Origin: Streptomyces sp. HNM0575
Lineage (GTDB): Bacteria > Actinomycetota > Actinomycetes > Streptomycetales > Streptomycetaceae
Direction: 5' to 3'
Assembly (NCBI RefSeq): GCF_012726265.1
Contig: NZ_JAASAG010000001.1
Coordinates: 186,001 to 250,000, forward strand
DNA: 64,000 bases
Part shown: in pieces, positions 8,537 to 16,193 of the stretch
Layout: each line of letters opens with the position of its first letter
How positions within the stretch are numbered: the first letter of the stretch is position 1
Made by a program: the position numbers and the translations under genes
Notes under the pieces: generated by a model
What the model was told of the DNA's origin: nothing
Databases searched by the model: none
The model's input: the letters and a program-made list of their open reading frames with translations, nothing else

Positions 8537-9580
8537 ATGACGAACACACCTGAAGCGCAGCCCTCTCGGACCAGCCGCCGAGTGAAGCTCGCCGCGGCAG
8601 CCGCCGCGGCGGTGACGGTGGCCGGCGCCGCCTTCGCATTCGCCGGGAACGCGAGCGCCGGCGAGGAGCACCACGGCAGCACGGCGAAGGCCGGGGGCGG
8701 CTTCGCGCCGTACGTCGACACCTCGCTGGAGCCCTCCTTCGACCTGCTGAAGAGCTCCGAGAAGACCGGCGTGAAGGAGTTCAACCTCGCCTTCATCAAC
8801 TCCGCCGGCGAGTGCACCCCGAAGTGGGGCAGCGGCCAGGACCTCGGTGAGAACGCCGTCGCCAAGCAGATCGAGGACTTCCGCGCCAAGGGCGGAGACG
8901 TGCGGGTCTCCTTCGGCGGTGCGAACGGCCAGGAGCTCGCCCTCGCCTGCACCTCCGCCGACCAGCTCGCCGAGGCGTACGGAAAGGTCGTCGAGGCGTT
9001 CGCCCTCAAGAAGGTCGACTTCGACATCGAGGGTGCGACCCTGCCCAACACGGAGGCCAACACCCGCCGTGCGCAGGCCATCGCCAAGCTCCAGCAGAAG
9101 CACAAGGACCTGGACGTCTCCTTCACCCTGCCCGTGCTCCCCGAGGGCCTGACGCAGGACGGCACCAACCTGCTGGAGAACGCCAAGAAGAACAACGTGA
9201 AGGTCTCGGCCGTCAACATCATGGCGATGGACTACGGCCCCAAGTACGACGGCGACATGGGCAAGTACGCCATCGACGCCGCGACCGCCACGCAGAAGCA
9301 GGTCAAGTCCTCCCTCGGTATCGACGACGACGCCAAGGCGTGGAGCACCGTCGCCGTGACGCCGATGATCGGCGTCAACGATGTCAACGTCGAGATCTTC
9401 AAGCCGGACGACGCCGCCGAGGTGAAGAAGTTCGCCGACGAGAAGAAGCTCTCCTGGCTGTCCATGTGGTCCGCCACCCGGGACAAGGCCTGCCCCGGCG
9501 GCACCAAGGACCAGGCGGACCCGACCTGTTCGAGCATCGAGCAGGGCGCCGACGCCTTCACCAAGGGCTTCACGGGCTGA
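8537..9580 (+). CDS. Secreted GH18 chitinase (single catalytic domain)
   Basis: A 347-residue exported glycoside hydrolase. The Sec signal has a basic start (SRRVKL), a hydrophobic core AAAAAAAVTVAGAAFAFAG and a likely cut near NASAG. The TIM-barrel domain has the conserved SFGGANGQELAL strand and the GH18 active-site motif DFDIEG with Asp161, Asp163 and catalytic Glu165. Later strands read VNIMAMDYGP and LSWLSMWSATRDK. There is no chitin-binding module, so it resembles the compact single-domain chitinases of Streptomyces. The preceding ribosome site is weak. A perfect hairpin at 9762-9802 follows. Releases chitooligosaccharides that the hexosaminidase at 18803 could process. Confidence 0.92.
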   Translation: MTNTPEAQPSRTSRRVKLAAAAAAAVTVAGAAFAFAGNASAGEEHHGSTAKAGGGFAPYVDTSLEPSFDLLKSSEKTGVKEFNLAFINSAGECTPKWGSGQDLGENAVAKQIEDFRAKGGDVRVSFGGANGQELALACTSADQLAEAYGKVVEAFALKKVDFDIEGATLPNTEANTRRAQAIAKLQQKHKDLDVSFTLPVLPEGLTQDGTNLLENAKKNNVKVSAVNIMAMDYGPKYDGDMGKYAIDAATATQKQVKSSLGIDDDAKAWSTVAVTPMIGVNDVNVEIFKPDDAAEVKKFADEKKLSWLSMWSATRDKACPGGTKDQADPTCSSIEQGADAFTKGFTG

Positions 9581-9761
9581 CCGCCCAGGACCCTGCGGAG
9601 CACGGAGACTCGGGTTCTGCCCGGATCTCCGGCTCCGGCCCCCTCGGACATCACGGACCAGGGTGGGGCGCAGCACCTTCCCCCCACACCCCGCTGCGCC
9701 CCACTCTTCTTCCCCCCACCCGGGGCCTGCGTTCCGGCCCCGTTCCCTGGTCCCGTCCGAA

Positions 9762-9802
9762 GCGTGCGGGGCACCGTCCCGACCAGACGGTGCCCCGCAC
9801 GC
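9762..9802 (+). terminator. 17-bp perfect hairpin downstream of chitinase
   Basis: Left arm 9762-9778 and right arm 9786-9802 are exact reverse complements with a 7-base loop. It has no T tract, as is usual in Streptomyces. The rest of the 322-base gap 9581-9902 (C-rich stretches, nothing gene-like) holds only this and the promoter of the next gene. Confidence 0.75.
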
Positions 9803-9902
9803 ATGCCTGCCTCCCCCCTGAGGGTGACCGGGAGCCACGTCCTTCACCCCACCGGACAACTCCCGCGTGCGGGCCACCGGCCGGTGGCCTTTGCTGCGAG
9901 GT

Positions 9903-10508
9903 ATGACATCTCAGACGCGACGTGAATCAGGCATCGTCCGGAGGATATTGACCGGCGGGCTCGCAGCGGCCGTCTCCATATGCGGCTTCGCCGGTTCGGC
10001 GTCGATGAACAGCAGGCCCCACAATCTGGCACCGGCGTCCGACGACGTCGGCCACCAGGCCAAGAGCCACGAACGCCGCACGCTCAGCAGACCCGCCCCC
10101 TCCTACGCCCGCCCCATAACCAGATCGGCCCGCATCTCCGAACGGTGGGGAGTGCCCGGCGACTGGGCGGCAGGGCATCACACGGGCGTCGACTTCGCAG
10201 CCCCTCCAGGCACCACCGTCCGCTCGGTCGGCACCGGCAGAGTGGAACTCGCCGGAGACGCAGGCGCATACGGCAACGCCGTGATCGTTCACATGAAGGA
10301 CGGCAAGCACGTCCTCTTCGCACACCTGTCGAAGATCTCCGTACGGCTGGGCCGCGCCGTGCGCGCGAACACCGTGATCGGCGAATCCGGCAACACCGGC
10401 CGCACGACCGGCCCGCATCTGCACTTCGAAGTACGCAAGGAGCGGGGTTACGGCACCGAGGTCGACCCCCTCACCTACCTGGCCCGTCACGGTGTCCGCA
10501 TCGCGTAG
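9903..10508 (+). CDS. Secreted M23/LytM-type peptidase
   Basis: A 201-residue zinc peptidase-like protein probably acting on peptidoglycan cross-links. The N-terminus is basic (SQTRRESGIVRRILTG) and followed by a hydrophobic segment LAAAVSICGFAGSAS, a signal peptide. The LytM domain occupies about residues 80-195 and keeps the metal motif HHTGVDFAAPPG (His and Asp) and the catalytic HLHFEVRKE motif. ATG 9903 is used because CGAGG precedes it. M23 proteins in Streptomyces are often growth- or sporulation-linked wall hydrolases or their inactive activators; here the ligands look intact. Confidence 0.88.
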   Translation: MTSQTRRESGIVRRILTGGLAAAVSICGFAGSASMNSRPHNLAPASDDVGHQAKSHERRTLSRPAPSYARPITRSARISERWGVPGDWAAGHHTGVDFAAPPGTTVRSVGTGRVELAGDAGAYGNAVIVHMKDGKHVLFAHLSKISVRLGRAVRANTVIGESGNTGRTTGPHLHFEVRKERGYGTEVDPLTYLARHGVRIA

Positions 10509-10584
10509 CAGAACCCGCGGAGCATGACGACGCAGGACGACGGCTGCGCGCGAGGACTGCGCGGAGACCCCCGGGCCAGCATGA

Positions 10585-10617
10585 GGCCCTCACCGGAGAG
10601 GCGTCCCGGTGGGGGCC
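10585..10617 (+). terminator. 12-bp hairpin after the M23 gene
   Basis: Arms 10585-10596 and 10606-10617 pair over 12 positions with a single G-T pair and a 9-base loop. The remainder of 10509-10798 holds short direct repeats (CCCACCCGGTACG twice, GCGCGG repeats near 10750-10775) and no gene. Confidence 0.6.
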
Positions 10618-10798
10618 TTGCCATGTTCCGGGCCATGCTCCGGTACATGCGACGGGGACGGGCGGGGCCCCACCCGGTACGGGGCGAGGCCCCACCCGGT
10701 ACGTACGGGCGGGCCGCCAGCCGCACGGACAGTGGGCACGAAGCACGGACGCGGGCGCGGGCGCGGGCGCGAAGCACGGAAGCGGGCACGAACCCCGG

Positions 10799-11551
10799 TC
10801 AGCGGCCTTCCCCGCCGGCACCGCCGCGCCCCTCCGCACCGTCGCCCCGCGCGGTCCGTGCGACCGTCGCCAGCAGGGTGCCGATGACGACGCCGACGAC
10901 CAGGCAGACGCCCGCGGTGCCCGCCTTCGTCTCCCAGCTCGCCTCCGACGTGAACGGCAGCAGCATCACGGCGGCCGTGCCCAGCGCGACGATCCACCCG
11001 AGGAACCGCCCCGGCTGCGGTGTCGCCAGCATCAGCAGGTGCAGCACGGCGGTGGCCGCCAGCGCGGCGAGCGCCGCACCCAGCGCGAATCGTCCCGTGG
11101 AGCCCGGCTCCATCGTGCCCTCCTGCGCCGGGGCGAAGACGGGGATGTCCAGCACACCGCGTACGAGCAGCAGCGCGACCGCAGCGGCGAGCGCCGCGAC
11201 CAGTGCCACGACGACGCCGCCCGCCCACAGCCGCACGAAGCGGACGGGGCCGGGACGGCCGGGCGGCCGGTCGTGGTTGTAGCCGTTGGTCCGCTTCTCC
11301 CGCACATACGGTCCGGGCCGGTCGTACGGATCCGGAGAGCCGGCCGCCCGCCCGTAACCGGGAGGCTCCGGCTCGAAGCGCCTGAAGGGGCCCGAGTCCC
11401 CGCCCGGCCCGGTGGGCCCCGCCGTGCCGCCGCCCTCGTGGGCCCCGTGCCGCCTTCCGCGACCGGGCTCTCCGTGGGGCTCCCGTCCGCCGGACCGCCC
11501 GTGCGGACTGCGAGGGTCCTGAGGGCCGTCAGGGTCGTGTGGACCTGCCAT
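10799..11551 (-). CDS. Four-helix membrane protein of unknown function
   Basis: A 250-residue integral membrane protein. The first 100 residues are a hydrophilic Gly/Pro/Arg/His-rich tail. Four hydrophobic helices follow at about 105-130, 152-173, 181-202 and 212-234 (for example GGVVVALVAALAAAVALLLV and GTAGVCLVVGVVIGTLLATV). The layout resembles the DUF6069 type of actinobacterial membrane protein, but I am not certain. The ATG at 11551 has AGGGAAGGA upstream and excludes an upstream low-complexity extension. It lies downstream of tRNA-His on the same strand. Confidence 0.65.
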   Translation of the reverse strand: MAGPHDPDGPQDPRSPHGRSGGREPHGEPGRGRRHGAHEGGGTAGPTGPGGDSGPFRRFEPEPPGYGRAAGSPDPYDRPGPYVREKRTNGYNHDRPPGRPGPVRFVRLWAGGVVVALVAALAAAVALLLVRGVLDIPVFAPAQEGTMEPGSTGRFALGAALAALAATAVLHLLMLATPQPGRFLGWIVALGTAAVMLLPFTSEASWETKAGTAGVCLVVGVVIGTLLATVARTARGDGAEGRGGAGGEGR

Positions 11552-11810
11552 GGGTATCGAGTCCTTCCCTGGGCTCTCCCCGGACCGCCGTCCGCTCCCA
11601 CCAGGCTCGTCCCGGCCCGCGGCCCCCGCATCCCCAGCACGGCGCCGCTCACCCGCGCGGCCGTAGACGACCCGCCCCACGGCCCCGGCCCGCCTGCCGA
11701 ACCCCCGCACGGCACACGCCCGTTGAGGCCGGGTCCGGGCCCGCGCAGGTCCCCGGAGCACGAAAAAGACCCCCGCCCGGTCTTCCCGGGTGAGGGCCTT
11801 GATCGCTGAG

Positions 11811-11884
11811 GGTGAATGACGGGACTTGAACCCGCGACATCCTGGACCACAACCAGGTGCTCTACCAGCTGAGCTACATCCACC
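11811..11884 (-). tRNA. tRNA-His (anticodon GTG)
   Basis: The minus strand folds into a cloverleaf. Its acceptor stem is GTGGATG with CATTCAC, the D arm starts GCTC and the anticodon stem CCTGG/CCAGG carries loop TTGTGGT with anticodon GTG at 11848-11850. The T arm includes GGGTTCAAGTCCC. An extra G before the stem (11884) can pair with C73 at 11811, the identity element of histidine tRNAs. CCA is not encoded. Confidence 0.95.
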
Positions 11885-12020
11885 ACGGCCGACTCGCTCT
11901 TCCGTGCGGCCGGATAAGAGTGTACAGGGTGGGCGAGGGTGCTCGCGCCGGGGTTCAGGCGGGGTTCCGGCGGGCCGGGGCCCGCCCGGTGCGGCACCTC
12001 GGAGGGCGCCGCGAGCGGCC

Positions 12021-12626
12021 TCACGAGGCGGGCGGCACCACGTGCTTCGCCGCGATCTTCTTCGCGGTGTCCGAGTCCGGACCCGGAGCGGGGACGAACA
12101 CCGCCTCACGGTAGTAGCGCAGCTCCGCGATCGACTCGCGGATGTCCGCGAGGGCACGGTGATTGCCGTTCTTCGGCGGGCTGTTGAAGTACGCGCGCTG
12201 ATACCAGCGTCGGGCCAGCTCCTTTATCGAGGAGACGTCCACGATCCGGTAGTGCAGGTGTGCCTCCAGGTCCGGCATGTCGCGGGAGAGGAAGCCGCGG
12301 TCGGTCGCGACCGAGTTGCCGCAGAGCGGGGCCCTTCCCGCCTCCGGCGCGTACTTCCGTACGTACGCCAGGACCTGCTCCTCCGCGTCGGCGAGCGTCG
12401 TGCCGTCGTCGAGCTCGTCCAGCAGCCCCGACGAGGTGTGCATCTCACGGACGACGTCCGGCATGGAGGCCAGCGCACGTGCCGGCGGGCGGATCACGAC
12501 GTCGACGCCCTCCCCGAGTACGTTCAGCTCGGAGTCGGTGACCAGAGCGGCCACCTCGACGAGCGCGTCGTCGGTCAGCGAGAGGCCCGTCATCTCGCAG
12601 TCGATCCACACCATGCGGTCATTCAT
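12021..12626 (-). CDS. orn: Oligoribonuclease
   Basis: A 201-residue 3'-5' exoribonuclease of the DEDDh group that degrades 2-5 nt RNA and linear di-GMP (pGpG), completing mRNA decay and cyclic-di-GMP turnover. Motif I is WIDCEMTGL, followed by the LCGNSVATDRGFL region, the HYRIVDVSSIKEL strand and the final motif HRALADIRESI with catalytic His and Asp. The length matches the family. ATG 12626 is chosen (AGGG just upstream); a GTG at 12635 would add three residues. Only 24 bases separate it from the adpA stop codon, so the two genes are probably co-transcribed, an arrangement conserved in Streptomyces where ornA loss slows growth and sporulation. Confidence 0.95.
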   Translation of the reverse strand: MNDRMVWIDCEMTGLSLTDDALVEVAALVTDSELNVLGEGVDVVIRPPARALASMPDVVREMHTSSGLLDELDDGTTLADAEEQVLAYVRKYAPEAGRAPLCGNSVATDRGFLSRDMPDLEAHLHYRIVDVSSIKELARRWYQRAYFNSPPKNGNHRALADIRESIAELRYYREAVFVPAPGPDSDTAKKIAAKHVVPPAS

Positions 12627-12650
12627 GCGCTTCACCCTACGTCCACAACG

Positions 12651-14015
12651 TCAGCCGCGGCCCCGCTGGCCGGGGACTCTCGGGCCCCACGCGTCCGATT
12701 CGGGCTTCCCGGGCTCCATGCCGTCGTGGCGGGAGTCGCGGTGGGCCCGTGCGGCGTCCCGCAGATCGCGCGGCGCGTAGGGGCCCGCCGAGTGCAGCAC
12801 GCCGTGGTCGCCGCCGGTGCCGTCGGGGTGGCCGCCGCCCGTGCCCGCCGGGGCACCGCCGTGCACCCCCGGGTCGCCGTGGCCGCCGCCGTGCGCGCCC
12901 GTACGGGCGCCGGGCTCCGTGCCGCCGGGCCCGATGCCGCCGGGGCCCGCCTCGTCGTCGGCGTTACCGTCCGGCCGCCGCACCCGGTACGCCGCCCGGT
13001 ACGCCGCGGGCGACGAGCCCAGCTGCCGCCGGAAGTGGCCGCGCAGCGCGACGGGGGAGCGGAAGCCGCAGCGGCCGGCGACCTCGTCGACCGAGTAGTC
13101 GGACGTCTCCAGCAGCCGCTGCGCCTGGAGCACCCGCTGCGTGATCAGCCACTGCAACGGTGCGCTGCCCGTCAGCGAGCGGAAGCGCCGGTCGAAGGTC
13201 CTGCGGGACATGTACGCGCGCGCGGCCAGCGTCTCCACGTCGAACTGCTCGTGCAGATGCTCCAGCGCCCACGCGACGACCTCGGCGAGCGGGTCCGCGC
13301 CCATCTCCTCTGGTAAAGAGCGGTCCAGATGACGGGGGTGGCCTCCGGTCTCCGCCCCGCTGCCCCTGCGGGGCGGCACCACGAGGCGGCGGGCGAGGGC
13401 GCCTGCGGCTTCGGTGCCGTGGTCGTTGCGTACGACGTGCAGGCACAGGTCGATGCCCGCGGCCGTGCCCGCCGAGGTGAGGATGTCGCCGTCGTCCACG
13501 AAGAGTTCGCGGGGATCGACGTGGACGGAGGGGTAGCGCTTGGCGAGCGTCGGCGCGTACATCCAGTGGGTCGTCGCCGGCCGTCCGTCGAGCAGCCCGG
13601 CGGCGGCGAGGACGAAAGCCCCCGTGCACAGCCCCACCAGCCGCGCCCCTTCTTCATGTGCCCTGCGCAGCGCGTCGAGTGCCGCCGCCGGCGGCGGCTG
13701 GGTGATCGACCTCCATGCCGGGACGACGACCGTGCCCGCCCGGGCGAGGGCGTCGAGTCCGTAGGGAGCGCTCAGTTGGAGCCCGCCGGTCGTACGCAGC
13801 GGCCCGTCCTCTCCCGCACACACCAGAAGCCGATAGCGGGGGACCCCGGCGTCCTGGCGGTCGATGCCGAAGACGGAGAGCGGTATGGAGCTCTCGAAGA
13901 TGGGTCCGCCGCTGAAGAGCAGCACCGCCACGATCTCGCGGCGCCGCCGTGCGGCCAGCTTGCGGGTCGTCGCCGGGCCGTTCGTCGAGTCCTGATGGCT
14001 CTTTGGAACGCTCAC
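12651..14015 (-). CDS. adpA: AdpA, GlxA-subfamily AraC-type master regulator of differentiation (bldH)
   Basis: A 454-residue pleiotropic transcription factor controlling aerial growth and secondary metabolism. The N-terminal DJ-1/PfpI-like dimerisation domain (about 25-210) is near identical to Streptomyces AdpA (IVAVLLFSGGPIFESSIPLS, LVGLCTGAFVLAAAGLLDG). The AraC-type double helix-turn-helix (about 245-345) reads AARAYMSRRTFDRRF and VAGRCGFRSPVALRGHF. Codon 234 is TTA (13314-13316), in the linker SLPEE where known adpA genes carry their TTA, so translation should depend on the bldA tRNA. The C-terminus is longer than usual: about 100 extra residues rich in Gly, His and Asp. GTG 14015 matches the usual short start. 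ornA follows. Confidence 0.97.
   Translation of the reverse strand: MSVPKSHQDSTNGPATTRKLAARRRREIVAVLLFSGGPIFESSIPLSVFGIDRQDAGVPRYRLLVCAGEDGPLRTTGGLQLSAPYGLDALARAGTVVVPAWRSITQPPPAAALDALRRAHEEGARLVGLCTGAFVLAAAGLLDGRPATTHWMYAPTLAKRYPSVHVDPRELFVDDGDILTSAGTAAGIDLCLHVVRNDHGTEAAGALARRLVVPPRRGSGAETGGHPRHLDRSLPEEMGADPLAEVVAWALEHLHEQFDVETLAARAYMSRRTFDRRFRSLTGSAPLQWLITQRVLQAQRLLETSDYSVDEVAGRCGFRSPVALRGHFRRQLGSSPAAYRAAYRVRRPDGNADDEAGPGGIGPGGTEPGARTGAHGGGHGDPGVHGGAPAGTGGGHPDGTGGDHGVLHSAGPYAPRDLRDAARAHRDSRHDGMEPGKPESDAWGPRVPGQRGRG
13314..13316 (-). promoter_or_regulatory. TTA (bldA-dependent) codon in adpA
   Basis: This in-frame leucine codon is read by the rare tRNA-Leu(UAA), the bldA product. It sits between the two AdpA domains, the same place as in other streptomycetes, and links AdpA synthesis to bldA. 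Confidence 0.95.
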
Positions 14016-14430
14016 CGGAAGTCAGCCCCCCTCAATCGTCGCGTCCTCTCGGTCCTGCACGTCTCCCCCGCGGCGAAAGCCAAGATCGAATCTACTGTGT
14101 CGGACGATGCCGGCGGGACAAGTTCGACACTCGACGCTATGTCGACAAGGCAACTTGGCGTGAAGCATTCGATCACGAAGCGTTCCATTCGGTGACGCCA
14201 CTGGGAAGTGCGCATGCCGTCCCTGCCCCGCCGCCGTAGGAGCCACACGTGCCCGTCGGTCCTTTCCTCGCAGGTGGCGAGGGGTGGCGAAGTTGCCGTC
14301 TCAACTGCCTTGACCTGTAACGAATTTGGCCGAAAAAGAAGGGGGCCGCGCGTGTAATTCGGACACCCGGGTCGTGCACGCCTTCGCAAACCGGCGTACG
14401 CCGGTGTGAATTCGGCCGCTGCCGTGACCC
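14016..14430 (-). promoter_or_regulatory. Long upstream region of adpA with a candidate AdpA-binding box
   Basis: About 415 bases without a gene, AT-richer than the surroundings (notably 14320-14345). TGGCGTGAAG at 14156-14165 matches 9 of 10 positions of the published AdpA consensus TGGCSNGWWY and lies some 140 bases upstream of the adpA start, fitting the known autoregulation of adpA. A second, poorer match TGGCCGAAAA is at 14329-14338. Large adpA upstream regions are typical because several regulators bind there. Confidence 0.45.
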
Positions 14431-15066
14431 CTACAGTTGTCCCGGCCCACTCCAGTAACGCCCGCCCCTGTGAAGTCCCGTTCCGGTACGGCCGTGACGG
14501 CCCCGATGCGGACCCGGTCTGAGGACGGTGAGACTCTCGGGCCCCTGCTGCCTCAAGTACCCGTATTCGGAACGGCGCAGGAGCACCGCGCACACCGCGG
14601 CGACCGCGGTGAGACCCACGGCCGACCCGAGCGCGGTGCCGACCGGAACGCCGCACACCAGCAGCGTCAGCGGTACGAGTGCGCAGCTCACGGCGGCCCA
14701 TCGCAGCAGGCCGGCCGCAGCGGCGGCGGCGCGCGCCGCGCTCTCCGCGTCGGGATCCGGACAGGCCGCGACGTGCCACGGATCGGTGAGCGGATCGCGG
14801 CGCCGGTCGCCCCTCACGCCGTCGTACGGGTCGCTCCAACTCCCGCCCCGTGCCTCGCCTCGTACGTCCTCGCACCCGGTGGGGCGCACGGCGGGGCGCA
14901 CAGTGGCGTGGGCCTCGCGCACATCGCGCACGAGACCGCGTACGTCGAAGGGGAAAGCGGAGCGCGACGGCGGAAGACGGCGACGGCCGCCGCCGGAGAG
15001 ACGGTTCTCGTTCGGCACGCACTGATAACGCGGAGACGAGCAGAGAGTAACCGTCTGTGCTCGCAC
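14431..15066 (-). CDS. Small two-helix membrane protein, start uncertain
   Basis: The reading frame gives up to 211 residues. The convincing part starts after about residue 75: SDPYDGVRGDRRRDPLTDPWH, then two hydrophobic helices (GLLRWAAVSCALVPLTLLVCG and GTALGSAVGLTAVAAVCAVLL) and a short basic tail. Internal starts at GTG 14931 or GTG 14818 are possible, and the first 70 residues have weaker codon bias. It sits between adpA (same strand) and the stress protein. No family is recognised; it may be a streptomycete-specific membrane protein. Confidence 0.45.
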   Translation of the reverse strand: MRAQTVTLCSSPRYQCVPNENRLSGGGRRRLPPSRSAFPFDVRGLVRDVREAHATVRPAVRPTGCEDVRGEARGGSWSDPYDGVRGDRRRDPLTDPWHVAACPDPDAESAARAAAAAAGLLRWAAVSCALVPLTLLVCGVPVGTALGSAVGLTAVAAVCAVLLRRSEYGYLRQQGPESLTVLRPGPHRGRHGRTGTGLHRGGRYWSGPGQL

Positions 15067-15171
15067 GGTAGTTGCCGGTAAGGGGCATGACGGGTCGTTG
15101 CGTCATGCCGCTCCCTCAGGCATGCTCCAGGGTCAGCCTGTCGCGGCTGACGCCCTCCCAGCGCCCTGGGC

Positions 15172-15260
15172 AAGGGGGGAGTCTGGTCGTACCCTTACGG
15201 GTAAGAGGCCTGAGAGGGCCCCCTGGTGGGATCTTTGGCCGGATCCTTCCGGGTGCTCGA
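15172..15260 (+). other. Hairpin-rich putative 5' leader of the stress-protein gene
   Basis: Three small inverted repeats lie in a row: TACCC-TTAC-GGGTA, GGCC-TGAGAG-GGCC, and GGATC with GATCC around an 8-base loop. They are within the 295-base gap upstream of the universal stress gene. They may form a structured mRNA leader. No known riboswitch consensus fits completely. Confidence 0.3.
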
Positions 15261-15361
15261 CGCCCCTCAGCTATCGACAGCGATCCCTGCTCTCCCGTAC
15301 AGGAAGCACACAGTCAACCGCCGCTCCCTCCGCACAGAGGACTCCCTTCGCCGAGACACTG

Positions 15362-15883
15362 ATGGCCGGACACGAGATCCCCGAACCAGCGGACCGCAAG
15401 CAGGTCGCAGATCCGAACGCGACCGATGAAGCGGTGGAAGAGGCACGTCACAGCTGCGATCCGGCCTTCCAGCACGGTGTCGTCGTGGGTTTCGACGGAT
15501 CGATGTCGAGCGAGCGCGCCCTCGCCTATGCGATCGGCATGGCCTACAGGTCCGGTTCGGGCCTGATCATCGTCCACGTGGCCAACAGGCTGCCGACGAC
15601 GGTGTGGGCGGGCTGCGAGCCCCCCGTCTTCGTGGACGTCCCCGACCACCGCACCGAGGTGCTGGGGCTCGAACTCGCCTGTGCCGAGCACCTTTCCGAG
15701 GTTCCGTGGATCCTCGTGGAGCGCGGTGGCGACATCTGCCACGAACTCGAAGAGGTGGGGCACGAGTACGAGGCCGACGCCATCGTCGTCGGGTCCACGC
15801 ACGGGCTCGCGGGGCGCATCTTCGGCTCGGTGGCGGGACGGCTGGCGCGGCGCGCGGAGCGCCCGGTTGTGGTGATCCCGTAA
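15362..15883 (+). CDS. Universal stress protein (UspA family)
   Basis: A 173-residue cytoplasmic protein. After a hydrophilic N-terminus of 35 residues comes the Usp fold: VVVGFDGSMSSERALAYAIGMA, a HVANRLP strand, and the nucleotide-binding signature IVVGSTHGLAGRIFGSVAGRLARRAERPVVVIP, which matches the ATP-binding G-2x-G-9x-G(S/T) form. It probably binds ATP and helps under stress or dormancy. ATG 15362 is chosen as the first start close to the domain; its ribosome site is poor. The 5' region 15170-15260 has several hairpins that may be part of a leader. Confidence 0.88.
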   Translation: MAGHEIPEPADRKQVADPNATDEAVEEARHSCDPAFQHGVVVGFDGSMSSERALAYAIGMAYRSGSGLIIVHVANRLPTTVWAGCEPPVFVDVPDHRTEVLGLELACAEHLSEVPWILVERGGDICHELEEVGHEYEADAIVVGSTHGLAGRIFGSVAGRLARRAERPVVVIP

Positions 15884-16075
15884 CGGCCCCTCGGCCTCAC
15901 GCTTCTCAACAGCCCCGTGTGCGGGGGGAGTTCGTGTTTTCGTCCAACGCTGAATCTCCTCAACCCGGCATGTGGATTGTGCGCTTGTGAGGGGCATATA
16001 GGGGGCACGGGACAACCGTGAATATGAAAAGCGCGCTGTCGCACGGGAGGTGACGGTCCCGTGGGACGGCAACCT

Positions 16076-16148
16076 GCCGGCGTTATGGGCGACGCCGGCA
16101 AGGGGAGGCGGAATCCCGCGTGGTTGGTGGCCCGCGCGGGATTCCGCC
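16076..16148 (-). terminator. Two strong hairpins downstream of glmS
   Basis: One hairpin pairs 16107-16120 with 16135-16148 (14 exact base pairs, 14-base loop). A second pairs 16076-16083 with 16092-16099 (8 exact pairs). They lie 46-118 bases beyond the glmS stop and between convergent genes, so they can end transcription from both sides. The rest of 15884-16193 shows a small CCCCG/CGGGG hairpin at 15913-15926 followed by a T-rich stretch, and no gene. Confidence 0.7.
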
Positions 16149-16193
16149 CGCCCCCTCGGTCGCCGGTCGTCGGCGCCTGCCGGCCCGCCGCCG

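Noticed and set aside
15172..15260. TPP riboswitch upstream of the stress-protein gene (CCTGAGAGGG resembles the CTGAGA motif)
   Set aside because: The obligatory second half (a CTGATC-like and GCGNAGGGA motif) is absent, and a universal stress protein is not a thiamine gene.
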